64,000 nt of DNA, from NCBI RefSeq assembly GCF_009765705.1, contig NZ_LMUX01000017.1, forward strand, positions 186,001 to 250,000. The letters run 5' to 3'. Below, one piece after another: positions 52,497 through 61,168 of this stretch. The translations under genes were made by a program, and so were the position numbers. Source of the stretch: Burkholderia sp. L27(2015). GTDB taxonomy: Bacteria > Pseudomonadota > Gammaproteobacteria > Burkholderiales > Burkholderiaceae. The stretch's first letter is position 1. Every line of letters begins with the position of its first letter. Below the pieces are notes generated by a model that was given only the letters and a program-made list of their open reading frames with translations, did no database searches and was not told the DNA's origin.

Positions 52497-53981
52497 ATGA
52501 ATGTAAAAATTGCACGACACCTACTGTACGTGTCCAGGGCTCCAGACCCGGATCTGCTCGCTCTTCTAACCGAACGAGGCTGGACGGTTTCAACAGCGGA
52601 ATCGTTACGCGATGCGCAGCGGCTGATCGCCCACGTTGCGCCTACGGTGGGTTTATTCGATTTCTACAGCGGTTACACGATAGAGCAGGTTGCCTCGTTC
52701 GAAAGCATTTTTACCGAGCCGGGCATGGGCTGGATTACGACGGTATCGCGGGCCCAGCGCACGCAAAGCCAAGCGCAGCGTTTGATCCAGCTGCATTTTT
52801 TCGATTTCGTCACATTGCCTGGCGCCTTGCGGCATGTGGTCGACGCCATCGATCATGCGTATGCCATGATCGCGCTCGATATGACCGGCAGCGAAGGGGC
52901 ACAATTCCACGATACCGACATGATCGGGACCTGCAATGCCATGCAGGGTTTGTTCCGAACCATAGGCAAAGTCGCCAATACAGACGCCCCGGTGCTGGTG
53001 TGCGGGGAATCCGGGACCGGCAAGGAATTGACTGCCGCGGCGATCCATAAGCGTTCGCTGCGCTGCAAAGGGCCGTTTGTCGCCATCAACTGCGGTGCGA
53101 TTCCTCACTCGTTGCTGCAATCCGAGCTGTTCGGTTATGAACGCGGCGCGTTTACCGGCGCCCAGCACCGCCAGATAGGGCATGTCGAATCGGCACATGG
53201 CGGCACGCTGTTTCTCGACGAAATTGGCGATCTGCCGCTCGAAAGCCAGGTGAGCCTCCTGCGTTTCCTGCAGGAGCGCAAGATCCAGCGTTTGGGTTCG
53301 CATGAAACCGTTCCGGTGGACGTGCGAGTGGTCTCCGCAACCCACGTCGATCTGGATGAGGCCGTGCGGCTCGGTACCTTTCGTGCCGATCTGTACCACA
53401 GGCTGTGCGTATTGCGGCTCGTGGAGCCGCCGCTGCGGGAGCGCGGCAAAGATATCGAAATCCTCGCGTACCACATGCTCGAACGGTTTCGTTCCGATAG
53501 CCCGCGCCGTATTCGCGGCTTTTCGGCGCCGGCAATTCGAGCGCTCTATAGCTATAAATGGCCGGGCAATGTTCGTGAACTGATCAATCGCGTCAGACGC
53601 GCCATCATCATGACCGAGGGGCGCATCATCACGCCTGACGATCTCGGGCTCGAGCATTGCCAGGATGAGCCGGCGCTTACGCTCATCGATGCGCGCGAAG
53701 CCGCCGAGCGTCACACGATCGAAGAAGCGCTGGCGCGTCATCCCAATCACCTGAGCGTAGCGGCCGAGGAGCTCGGCGTGTCCCGCGCGACGCTGTATCG
53801 CTTGATGCACACTCATGGATTGCGAGTGAGCGGGCGGGAAGCCCCGACGGAACACCCGTCCTCCGAAGAGGGGGCCCGCGCGGGGCCAATCTCCGACGAA
53901 TTCACGGTCAAACGGTCGAAAAAAGACGGCTTGGACGCAGGCCCTTTACATCCGACTCCGAGCGGTGAGATCCAGCTCTAA
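52497..53981 (+). CDS. VpsR-like sigma-54-interacting transcriptional regulator
   Basis: 494 residues from ATG 52497 (AAGGA eight bases upstream). An N-terminal VpsR-like receiver-type domain (1-125; FDFYSGYTIEQVASFES) without a clear phospho-acceptor set, an AAA+ domain with Walker A GESGTGKE (170-177) and a GAFTGA loop (217-222), and a C-terminal Fis-type helix-turn-helix near 445-480 (LSVAAEELGVSRATLYRLM). VpsR-type proteins bind c-di-GMP and switch on exopolysaccharide genes. The intact GAFTGA means it can contact sigma-54. The last 50 residues are low complexity. Confidence 0.88.
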   Translation: MNVKIARHLLYVSRAPDPDLLALLTERGWTVSTAESLRDAQRLIAHVAPTVGLFDFYSGYTIEQVASFESIFTEPGMGWITTVSRAQRTQSQAQRLIQLHFFDFVTLPGALRHVVDAIDHAYAMIALDMTGSEGAQFHDTDMIGTCNAMQGLFRTIGKVANTDAPVLVCGESGTGKELTAAAIHKRSLRCKGPFVAINCGAIPHSLLQSELFGYERGAFTGAQHRQIGHVESAHGGTLFLDEIGDLPLESQVSLLRFLQERKIQRLGSHETVPVDVRVVSATHVDLDEAVRLGTFRADLYHRLCVLRLVEPPLRERGKDIEILAYHMLERFRSDSPRRIRGFSAPAIRALYSYKWPGNVRELINRVRRAIIMTEGRIITPDDLGLEHCQDEPALTLIDAREAAERHTIEEALARHPNHLSVAAEELGVSRATLYRLMHTHGLRVSGREAPTEHPSSEEGARAGPISDEFTVKRSKKDGLDAGPLHPTPSGEIQL

Positions 53982-54020
53982 CCGCACTATCGCCGTGACC
54001 CTCGCCGCCCAGGCTCCGCT

Positions 54021-54062
54021 TAGGCTGGTCAATCTAGGCTCGTCAATCTATGCCCGTCAATC
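54021..54062. repeat. Three 14-bp units spanning the cupin start codon
   Basis: TAGGCTGGTCAATC (54021-54034), TAGGCTCGTCAATC (54035-54048), TATGCCCGTCAATC (54049-54062). The third has the ATG (54050-54052) used as the cupin start, where the other copies have AGG. Confidence 0.9.
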
Positions 54063-54385
54063 TTTTAGCCGACTTGCCGACTCCTGGCACCACAACCGCA
54101 CAAGAAACATTCGAAGACATCCTGAGCCGTCCGGGCGTGCGCATCGAGCGCATCGTTTCGACCGGGCAATGCAGCCCCGACGGTTATTGGTATGACCAGC
54201 CGCATGGCGAGTGGGTCGTCGTGCTGGTCGGCTCCGCCGGTTTGGCATTTGACGGGGATCCTGAAGTACGCGTCATGCATGCCGGCGATTTCGTCGATAT
54301 TCCCCCGCATCGCCGTCATCGCGTTGTATGGACCGACGGCGACACGCCGACGGTCTGGCTCGCGGTGCACTACGGCGTATCCTGA
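54050..54385 (+). CDS. Cupin domain protein
   Basis: 111 residues. A single small beta-barrel with WVVVLVGSAGLAFDGDPE, then HAGDFVDIPPHRRHRVVWTDGDTPTVWLAVHY (cupin motif 2 with metal-type His). Function unknown. There is no good ribosome-binding site because the start codon lies in a repeat (54021-54062), so another start cannot be excluded. Downstream of the sigma-54 regulator on the same strand. Confidence 0.82.
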   Translation: MPVNLLADLPTPGTTTAQETFEDILSRPGVRIERIVSTGQCSPDGYWYDQPHGEWVVVLVGSAGLAFDGDPEVRVMHAGDFVDIPPHRRHRVVWTDGDTPTVWLAVHYGVS

Positions 54386-54525
54386 TCCGTTTTCTTCGTG
54401 TTCGTGTCGCAGATGTTCGGACCTAGCCGGTTCGGAACGCGCCTCATGCCTGCTTGCTTTATCATATGACTCGTCGTCAAAAGTCGGAACTGTAGCCCCG
54501 GCAGAGCGAATCGAGGAGTGTTTGA

Positions 54526-56682
54526 TTGAAAGCAGGAAGGAACGATCCGTGCCCGTGCGGCAGTGGCGAGAAATACAAGAAATGCTGCCAAGGTAAGACC
54601 GAGGGGATGGGCCCGGCACGCCAGGATGTGCCATCCACTTCCGCGACTCAATCGGCTCCGGCAGCCGTCGCATTCAATGCGCTCGCGGCCTTGTTCAATG
54701 CCGGTCGCCACGTCGACCTGGAAAACCAGACGCGTCTACTGCTAGAACAGTATCCTGACTCGGGATTGCTATGGAAGGTGTTGGGAGCAGCCCTGCAGGC
54801 GCAGGGCAAGGACGCACTCGCGGCACTGCGAAGAACAACGGAATTGCTGCCCGATGATGCCGATGCGCACAATAACCTGGGCAATCTCCTGCGCAACCTC
54901 AAGCACGCTGAAGAGGCTGCGGCAAGCTGTCGGATAGCGCTATCGATCAAGCCCGATTTTGCCGAGGCGCACAGCAATCTCGGCAATGCGTTGAAAGATC
55001 TCGGGCAGCTCGACGATGCGGTGGCCTGCTATCGCGTGGCCTTGCAGATCAAACCGGCATATGCAATCGCACACTTTAACCTAGGCAATGTTTTGAGAGA
55101 CCTGGGGCAGTTCGGCGATGCGGTGGCAAGCTATCGCCATGCGGTGAGCATCAACTCAGATTTTTTTCAGGCGCACAGCAACCTGGGCAACGTTCTCTTA
55201 CGCAATCTCGGGCAACTCGACGACGCCTTGATCAGCTACGGCAGGGCGATCGAAATCCAGCCGAATCTCGCCGTGGCGTATAACAATCTGGGCAACGCGC
55301 TCAAAGAGGCCGCTCGGCTCGATGAGGCCATTGCCTGCTTTCGTCGTGCCGTGGCGCTCAGCCCGCATGATATGCAATCGCGCAGCAATCTGCTCTTTAC
55401 GCTCAGCTTCCATCCTGCCTTCGACGAACGAGCCATCTTGGCGGAAGCGAAACAGTTTTCTTACGCCGATTCGTGCGCGGACGGCATGCCGAGATTTCGC
55501 CGGGCCAACTCGGACAATCGCCGCGAAGACTTGCCACAGCGGCGCTTGCGCATCGGCTACGTTTCACCCGACTTCAGAAGTCATTGCCAATCGTTGTTCA
55601 CGATGCCGCTGCTCTCGAATCATGACCATGCGCAATTCGAAATCTATTGCTATGCCGATCTGAGACAGCCCGATGAAGTCAGTCGCCGTCTGCGCAGCCA
55701 CGCCGACGTATGGCGCTCCACCCATTTGAAAAGTGATGCGCAACTGGCAGAAATGATCGTCGAGGATGGCATCGATATCCTGGTCGACTTGACGATGCAT
55801 ATGGATAACGGCCGGCCCATGTTGTTTGCCAGCAAGCCCGCACCGGTGCAGGTCGCCTGGCTGGCTTATCCGGGAACCACAGGCATTCCAGCCATCGATT
55901 ACCGACTGACCGACCCCTGGCTGGATCCCGCCGAGCTTGGCGACGATCGTTACACGGAGACGTCGATCCGGCTTCCCGACACCTTCTGGTGCTACGACCC
56001 ACTGGCATCCGCGGGGATATCCGCGGGAATGTCTAATTTGGCACCGAACGACTTGCCGGCACTGTCGTCGGGATTTATCACCTTTGGGTGTCTGAATAAT
56101 TTCTGCAAGGTGTCCGACAGCACCTTGCATCAATGGGGAAGGGTGATGGCGCGGGTTCCGTCGTCGCGGCTAATCCTGTTAGCTGCGGTCGGACAGCACC
56201 GCCAGCGCGTGCTCGAGATCCTCGCTCAATACGGGGTCGCCGCGCAACGTATCGAATTCGTCGAATACCGACCGCGAGTGCAATATCTGCAAACGTATCA
56301 TCGCATCGACGTGTGCCTCGACACCTTGCCCTCTAACGGACATACCACCAGCCTGGACGCCTATTGGATGGGTGTGCCGGTGGTCACCCAGATCGGCCGT
56401 ACAGTAGTCGGAAGGGCGGGATGGAGTCAACTCAACAACCTGGACCTGACGGAGCTTGTCGCGTTGGACGAGCAGTCATTCATCGATATCGCTGTCACGC
56501 TCGCGGCCGATTTGCCTCGGCTGGCTGAGCTACGCCGCACGTTGCGCGGTCGTTTTGAAGCTAGCCCACTGATGAATGGAAAACGCTTCGCCACGGCCAT
56601 TGAAGCGGTGTATCGCGAAATCGCGCTTCGATCACCGCGTATCGATACGACCGCCGCGTCGGACTTGATCGGCAATTTTTAA
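54526..56682 (+). CDS. SEC-C / TPR / SPINDLY-type O-GlcNAc transferase-like protein
   Basis: 718 residues from TTG 54526, with GAGGAG seven bases upstream. The N-terminus is a SEC-C zinc motif (DPCPCGSGEKYKKCC, residues 7-21). TPR repeats span about 50-300 (recurring AHSNLGNALKDLGQLDDAVACYR pattern, about seven units). The C-terminal GT41 region starts near 340 (RLRIGYVSPDFRSH) and has LDTLPSNGHTTSLDAYWMGVPVV, the SPINDLY/OGT donor-site block. It should glycosylate a protein in the cytoplasm. The combination with SEC-C, a motif usually on SecA and other proteins near the ribosome, is notable. The start rests on the SEC-C being in frame. Confidence 0.88.
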   Translation: MKAGRNDPCPCGSGEKYKKCCQGKTEGMGPARQDVPSTSATQSAPAAVAFNALAALFNAGRHVDLENQTRLLLEQYPDSGLLWKVLGAALQAQGKDALAALRRTTELLPDDADAHNNLGNLLRNLKHAEEAAASCRIALSIKPDFAEAHSNLGNALKDLGQLDDAVACYRVALQIKPAYAIAHFNLGNVLRDLGQFGDAVASYRHAVSINSDFFQAHSNLGNVLLRNLGQLDDALISYGRAIEIQPNLAVAYNNLGNALKEAARLDEAIACFRRAVALSPHDMQSRSNLLFTLSFHPAFDERAILAEAKQFSYADSCADGMPRFRRANSDNRREDLPQRRLRIGYVSPDFRSHCQSLFTMPLLSNHDHAQFEIYCYADLRQPDEVSRRLRSHADVWRSTHLKSDAQLAEMIVEDGIDILVDLTMHMDNGRPMLFASKPAPVQVAWLAYPGTTGIPAIDYRLTDPWLDPAELGDDRYTETSIRLPDTFWCYDPLASAGISAGMSNLAPNDLPALSSGFITFGCLNNFCKVSDSTLHQWGRVMARVPSSRLILLAAVGQHRQRVLEILAQYGVAAQRIEFVEYRPRVQYLQTYHRIDVCLDTLPSNGHTTSLDAYWMGVPVVTQIGRTVVGRAGWSQLNNLDLTELVALDEQSFIDIAVTLAADLPRLAELRRTLRGRFEASPLMNGKRFATAIEAVYREIALRSPRIDTTAASDLIGNF

Positions 56683-56685
56683 GTG

Positions 56686-57429
56686 TCAATTGACGGTGGA
56701 AAGGACCGTCAACTGTAGCGTTTGCCGAAACGTGAAACCCAATTTCTCGTATAAAGCGATCGCCGACTGATTGTCGCTGAATACGTGCAGGAAGGGCACC
56801 TCACCGCGTTCTAGAATGTCATTCGACAACGCCGTGATCAGAGCGTAGGGATATCCGCGTCCGCGATAGTCAGGATGGGCACACACCGCGCTGATCTCGG
56901 TGTAACCCTCCAGGCGCATGCGTTCCCCAACCATCGCGACAAGTTTGCCGTTGTCCCGAATGCCTAAGTAGCTACCGAGTTCATGGGTTCGTAGGGCAAA
57001 CGGCCCAGGCTTCGTCAGCTCAACAAGCGCCATCATTTCATGCGCGTCGGGCGCACCAAGTGGCTCGATCAGCGAACGATCGACGAATCCGCGCGTTGTC
57101 GGTCCAACCATTTGCTCCAGGGTTTTCTTGAGAACGATCTCGAATTGCGCGGGCGGCGCAAGTTCGCCGACGAGTTCGTCAACGGTAAACAACGCAAGCT
57201 GATCGCCAGGAATCAGCGGCAGTCGCGTCAACGAGGCCAAGCTCGCAGCCGACGTGTCACGCATTGCCGCGAAGCGGGCGATCTCGACCGGATAGCGCCG
57301 GGCCAGCTCGTCGCCTTGGGCGAGCGAACGGTGCCTCGAAGTCAGTGCAGACCAGATGACGTTATCCAGCACGTGGGCAGAGGTAGGCGTATTCAGGGCA
57401 ACAGAATCTGTTGAAGCGGTATTTATCAT
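56686..57429 (-). CDS. GNAT family acetyltransferase (FR47-like)
   Basis: 247 residues from ATG 57429. The C-terminal GNAT domain has VCAHPDYRGRGYPYALITALSNDI (acetyl-CoA loop RGRGYP) and FLHVFSDNQSAIALYEKLGFTF. The N-terminal half is an all-helical partner domain with RSLAQGDELARRYPVEIARFAAM. Substrate unknown. It converges on the glycosyltransferase gene with a 3-bp gap. Confidence 0.86.
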   Translation of the reverse strand: MINTASTDSVALNTPTSAHVLDNVIWSALTSRHRSLAQGDELARRYPVEIARFAAMRDTSAASLASLTRLPLIPGDQLALFTVDELVGELAPPAQFEIVLKKTLEQMVGPTTRGFVDRSLIEPLGAPDAHEMMALVELTKPGPFALRTHELGSYLGIRDNGKLVAMVGERMRLEGYTEISAVCAHPDYRGRGYPYALITALSNDILERGEVPFLHVFSDNQSAIALYEKLGFTFRQTLQLTVLSTVN

Positions 57430-57562
57430 CGACACGGCTAATTCCTTTGCATAGAGCCCTGCATCATGAACCGGGTGGCCCAGATGTGGCAAGCAAAGCC
57501 GCAACGTCGCGCGAAGGTGTAAACCTCGCACGACGCCGCTACGCCCGGATTTCCGACTCGTC

Positions 57563-58342
57563 TTACTTTTTGCTGCTGAAAACGGGCGCACCCCACGGTG
57601 CGCCGATCGTGCCGCCATCGACGACGATCTCCGCAGCCGTTATCCCTGACGCTCCATCCGATGCGAGGAACAGTACCGCTTGCGCGACTTCCTCAGGGCC
57701 GGCCAGACGCGCCATCGGAATGCGTGGTGCAAACGCTTGCTCCGTGCCTTCCAGGGTTGCGCCGGCGCGCGCACCACGCGTCCAGATCGGCGTGCTCGTG
57801 GCGCCTGGAATCACGGTGTTCACGCGAATGCCGCGCTGCACGAGTTCTGACGCAAACACCTTCGCCATGCCGGTGATGCCGGCCTTCGACGCAGAGTAGG
57901 CGGCGGACCCCACCGAACCCAACTCGCGCATGACTGAGCCGTTCAACACGATGGCGCCGCCGGCGGACATCAATGGCAGCGCCGATTGAACCGTGAGGAA
58001 GACCGCGGTGAGATTGGTACGCAGGATAGCCTCGAACGCCGCTGCGCTTGTGCCGCCAAGCGGCGTTGGCCCGGAAATTCCGGCATTGGCGAAAACGATA
58101 TCGAGCGAACCGTATGCCTGTTTGACTTGCTCGATCATCGCATCGATAGCCGCCGGATCGTCAAGATCGGCGTGGATCGCGAGCGCGCGATCGCCGAGCT
58201 CCAAAGCTGCCGCATCGAGTTTGGCGCGATCGCGGCCGGTGATGGCCACACGGCCGCCTTCGGCGATCATGAGTTTGGCGACCGTAAAACCGATGCCGCT
58301 GTTTCCGCCGGTGATCAAGGCGGTCTTGTCAGTAAAACGCAT
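57563..58342 (-). CDS. Short-chain dehydrogenase/reductase
   Basis: 259 residues. Classical SDR with TGGNSGIGF, NAGISGP, and active-site residues in NGSVMRELGSVGSAAYSASKAGITG (Ser, Tyr, Lys). Arg in ITGRDR after strand two favours NADP. Probably in one transcript with the next SDR gene upstream (76-bp gap). Confidence 0.92.
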   Translation of the reverse strand: MRFTDKTALITGGNSGIGFTVAKLMIAEGGRVAITGRDRAKLDAAALELGDRALAIHADLDDPAAIDAMIEQVKQAYGSLDIVFANAGISGPTPLGGTSAAAFEAILRTNLTAVFLTVQSALPLMSAGGAIVLNGSVMRELGSVGSAAYSASKAGITGMAKVFASELVQRGIRVNTVIPGATSTPIWTRGARAGATLEGTEQAFAPRIPMARLAGPEEVAQAVLFLASDGASGITAAEIVVDGGTIGAPWGAPVFSSKK

Positions 58343-58418
58343 GGTACTTCTCCTGGATGTTTGGGCCGCGCGGTTGCGGCGAATAGCGCGCGTCGGCTGC
58401 CGACGCGCAAACGGGGCA

Positions 58419-59270
58419 TTACTTGCCGGTCAAATACCGCGAGGCCGGCTTGCCACTTTGGGACGCAGCAAACAGCGCCGTGCGTGCTGCGTCATATGCC
58501 GCGAACAGCTGACTGTCTTCCACCGAGGGCAGCGTAATGGTCTCGCCTTGGTCGAGTCCGGCGAGAGCGGCATCGACGCACGCTTCAGGGGACATGATGG
58601 AGGCCGAGTCGAGCTGTTCCAATGGAACACCTGAGATTTCCCAGATGTCGGTCGCGGTGGCTGACGGCAGAACGAGCTGTACCACGACCCCGGTTCCGGC
58701 GACCTCTTCTTGAAGCCCGCGCGTGAAATTCTGGACGTAGCCCTTGGTACCACTGTAGATGCTGCTGATCGGCAGCGTGTGGAAACCCAGCACGGAGCCG
58801 ATGTTAATGAGCACACCGTGGTTGCGTTCCTTGAATGCCGGCAAGATCGCATGACTGAGGCGGGCCAGCGCTGTCACATTCACATTAGTCATGGATTCAA
58901 GCTGCGCCGTTGCCGCGCTGGCGACGGAGCCCAAGGTCGATGTGCCGGCATTGTTGACCACCAGGGTGATGGTCTTGTCGCTGGTGATGGCCAAGGCGAC
59001 ACGTTCCAAATCTGCTGCGACGCCCAGGTCGGCTACGACGGAGCGCACGGCCACGCCGTAGTCGGCACGTAGCGATTTCGCGAGCGTTTCTAATCGGTCG
59101 CCGCGGCGTGCCACGAGTATCAGGTTGTAGCCTCGTTTGGCCAAACGGTCGGCATAAATCTTCCCCAGGCCAGCAGACGCGCCCGTCACCACTGCGGTGC
59201 CTTGGGTTGCGGAGAAGGTTGAGGAAGAATCGGTCACGCTTGCGCCGTTATCGTGTGTGGAATTGCTCAT
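58419..59270 (-). CDS. Short-chain dehydrogenase/reductase, target of the divergent TetR regulator
   Basis: 283 residues. TGASAGLGKIYADRLAKRGYNLILVARRGDRLE (NADP-type), VNNAGTSTLG, and catalytic Ser/Tyr/Lys in NIGSVLGFHTLPISSIYSGTKGYVQNF. Belongs to the DltE/YqjQ-like SDRs often paired with a TetR repressor. The first 22 residues are Ser/Thr-rich, so a later start could be used, but no ATG is found before the fold. It is divergent from tetR. Confidence 0.9.
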   Translation of the reverse strand: MSNSTHDNGASVTDSSSTFSATQGTAVVTGASAGLGKIYADRLAKRGYNLILVARRGDRLETLAKSLRADYGVAVRSVVADLGVAADLERVALAITSDKTITLVVNNAGTSTLGSVASAATAQLESMTNVNVTALARLSHAILPAFKERNHGVLINIGSVLGFHTLPISSIYSGTKGYVQNFTRGLQEEVAGTGVVVQLVLPSATATDIWEISGVPLEQLDSASIMSPEACVDAALAGLDQGETITLPSVEDSQLFAAYDAARTALFAASQSGKPASRYLTGK

Positions 59271-59385
59271 CGTATTTCCCGTCCATAACTAATGCGGTTG
59301 AACAGTGCTACGGCGGCGATGAAGGGCGGGATTCGCCGAACCGCTGGCGTCTGGTCCGAGCCCATTTCGTCGCCTAACATGACAG

Positions 59386-59455
59386 ACATCATGCTTAAGC
59401 ACGGTAAGCATGACGACCGTCATGCTTTGACTGAACGAAGCATGATGTATATAAT
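59386..59455 (+). promoter_or_regulatory. TetR-SDR divergent control region: consensus promoter and palindromic operator
   Basis: A near-consensus promoter TTGACT (59427-59432), 17-bp spacer, TATAAT (59450-59455) faces tetR. Ending two bases before its -35 box is an 18-bp palindrome GCATGACG-AC-CGTCATGC (59408-59425). An outer inverted pair ACATCATGCTT (59386-59396) and AAGCATGATGT (59438-59448) is also perfect; its right arm fills most of the spacer. TetR binding here would shut its own promoter. Confidence 0.85.
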
Positions 59456-59500
59456 GTTTAATGTCAATAGCGTTTTATCCAAAAATAAATGGGGGTAGGC

Positions 59501-60052
59501 ATGCGGTACCCGGCATCTGAAACAGCAGAAAAACACGTGCGAATTCTGGATGCGGCCGCGCGCCTGTTCCGCGAGCGCGGATCGGCCGGCGTCAGCGTCA
59601 GCGAGATCATGCAAGCCACCGGCTTGACGCATGGCGCGTTTTATAACCATTTCGCGTCGAAAGACGCGTTGATGGCGGAAAGCCTTGCTCATGCCTCGTC
59701 TAAATCGCTGAAGGATTTGACTCGGGCGCAGCAGTCACCAGAGGAAATGATCGCCTACGTGCAGAAGTACTTGAGCGCGGCGCATCGCGACACACCGGGC
59801 GAGGGATGTCTGATGACTGCGCTCGGCTCGGAGATTCCTCGTGAACCCATGGCGCAATCGGGATTCACCGCCTACGTTAGAACGACTATCGAGAAGCTGA
59901 CCGCGCATTTTCCATGGCCGTCAAAGCGTTCCGCGAGGCGTGACTCGATTCGCATGTTGTCGACGATGGTGGGGGCCGTCATATTGGCACGCGCGGTGAA
60001 TGACGCGGAGCTGTCGGACGAGATCCTGCGGGAGGTACGTGCTGCGATCTAG
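59501..60052 (+). CDS. TetR/AcrR family transcriptional regulator
   Basis: 183 residues from ATG 59501 (GGGGGTAGG just upstream; ATG 59489 adds four residues). N-terminal helix-turn-helix ILDAAARLFRERGSAGVSVSEIMQATGLTHGAFYNHFASKDALM, then a C-terminal ligand domain with PGEGCLMTALGSEIPRE. The HTH is typical of repressors of SDR or efflux genes. It is divergent from two SDR genes with operators between. Confidence 0.93.
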   Translation: MRYPASETAEKHVRILDAAARLFRERGSAGVSVSEIMQATGLTHGAFYNHFASKDALMAESLAHASSKSLKDLTRAQQSPEEMIAYVQKYLSAAHRDTPGEGCLMTALGSEIPREPMAQSGFTAYVRTTIEKLTAHFPWPSKRSARRDSIRMLSTMVGAVILARAVNDAELSDEILREVRAAI

Positions 60053-60319
60053 TATATCCAGGCTGCATTCAAAGCCGAAGATTCGACATTGCGAGCGGCG
60101 AACCTTCTCGCCCATGCATGGCCAGCACCATATTCTGCATGGAGTCCACCGATTTTTTTCAATATCCACCCCCTTATTTTTGGAACACCTGCCGCCGAAT
60201 CAGTGTGGTACTCTTTTTCCAGAAGCCTCGTTTGTTGATGTCATTTTTTAGGACTGGTTGCAATGAGATAATTCAGGATAACTAATTAAATCGCCGTTTT
60301 CTTTTTATTGGAGGAGAAA

Positions 60320-60973
60320 ATGATGTTGATTTTCAAAGTGTTTGTACTGACCACTCTGGCTGTTGCATGTGCCTGTGCTTCGGCTCAATCGGTAACGGTG
60401 TCCGTGACCGGCAGGATAAGGCCGGGCGCATGCGTTCCCACCCTCGCAAGTGACGGGGCGTTCGACTACAGTAATATTTCGTCGGATGCGCTGCGCGGCA
60501 GTGCCATCACTCAACTACAGGAAAAGACGGCGACCTTCGCGGTCAAATGTTCGGCTCCGACTAAAGTCGGTTTCCGGGTACTCGACAATCAACCGGGGAC
60601 TGCGGCTTGGGTCTCGCTAAGGGCGGCGGGTTCAGATGACCATCCGGCGTTCGGCTTAGGTACTGTCGACGGCAAGAACGTGGGCGCCTATGCGATGACG
60701 ATGGACTCGTTCGAGGCCGATGGCAATCCGGGAACCGGACTGGTTTCAACGAATGGCAGCACTTGGACTTCAAGCCGTATCACTGGGATGGGCAATAGTG
60801 CGTCGACCCTATACAGTATTGCGGCGGCCAGCGAGACGATTCCTATGGCGCATACTACATTCACCAGCGTTCTGCGAGTGCAAGCCTCGATCGATCGCGC
60901 GGCCAACCTGCCGGCTCTGACGAGCGACGTGCTGCTGAATGGACAGGCCACGATCAGTCTGGTCTATTTGTAG
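60320..60973 (+). CDS. DUF1120 family secreted (fimbria-like) protein
   Basis: 217 residues from ATG 60320 (GGAGGAG upstream). Signal peptide with cleavage after ASA (FVLTTLAVACACASAQ). Mature part is a beta-rich domain with one Cys pair (Cys41-Cys80 or so; GRIRPGACVPTL, FAVKCSAPTKVGF), like fimbrial subunits. Usually found with chaperone/usher genes, none of which is here. It is a stand-alone gene in the accessory part. Confidence 0.82.
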   Translation: MMLIFKVFVLTTLAVACACASAQSVTVSVTGRIRPGACVPTLASDGAFDYSNISSDALRGSAITQLQEKTATFAVKCSAPTKVGFRVLDNQPGTAAWVSLRAAGSDDHPAFGLGTVDGKNVGAYAMTMDSFEADGNPGTGLVSTNGSTWTSSRITGMGNSASTLYSIAAASETIPMAHTTFTSVLRVQASIDRAANLPALTSDVLLNGQATISLVYL

Positions 60974-61168
60974 AGCGCGCCTGTCGCCAGTGCGTGGCGG
61001 ATTGATGCTGCGCATGGACTCATGCGTGCAAACCGAGGGGCCAGGTGAGGGCTGTTAGCCGCCTTGCTTGCGCTCAACGCGTGGCGATACGGAAGGCGTA
61101 AATGAACTTCCCCGTGCGTACGATCTTGATGCGATGAAAATCCGCGTGGGCGGAATTGATGAGGGCAT

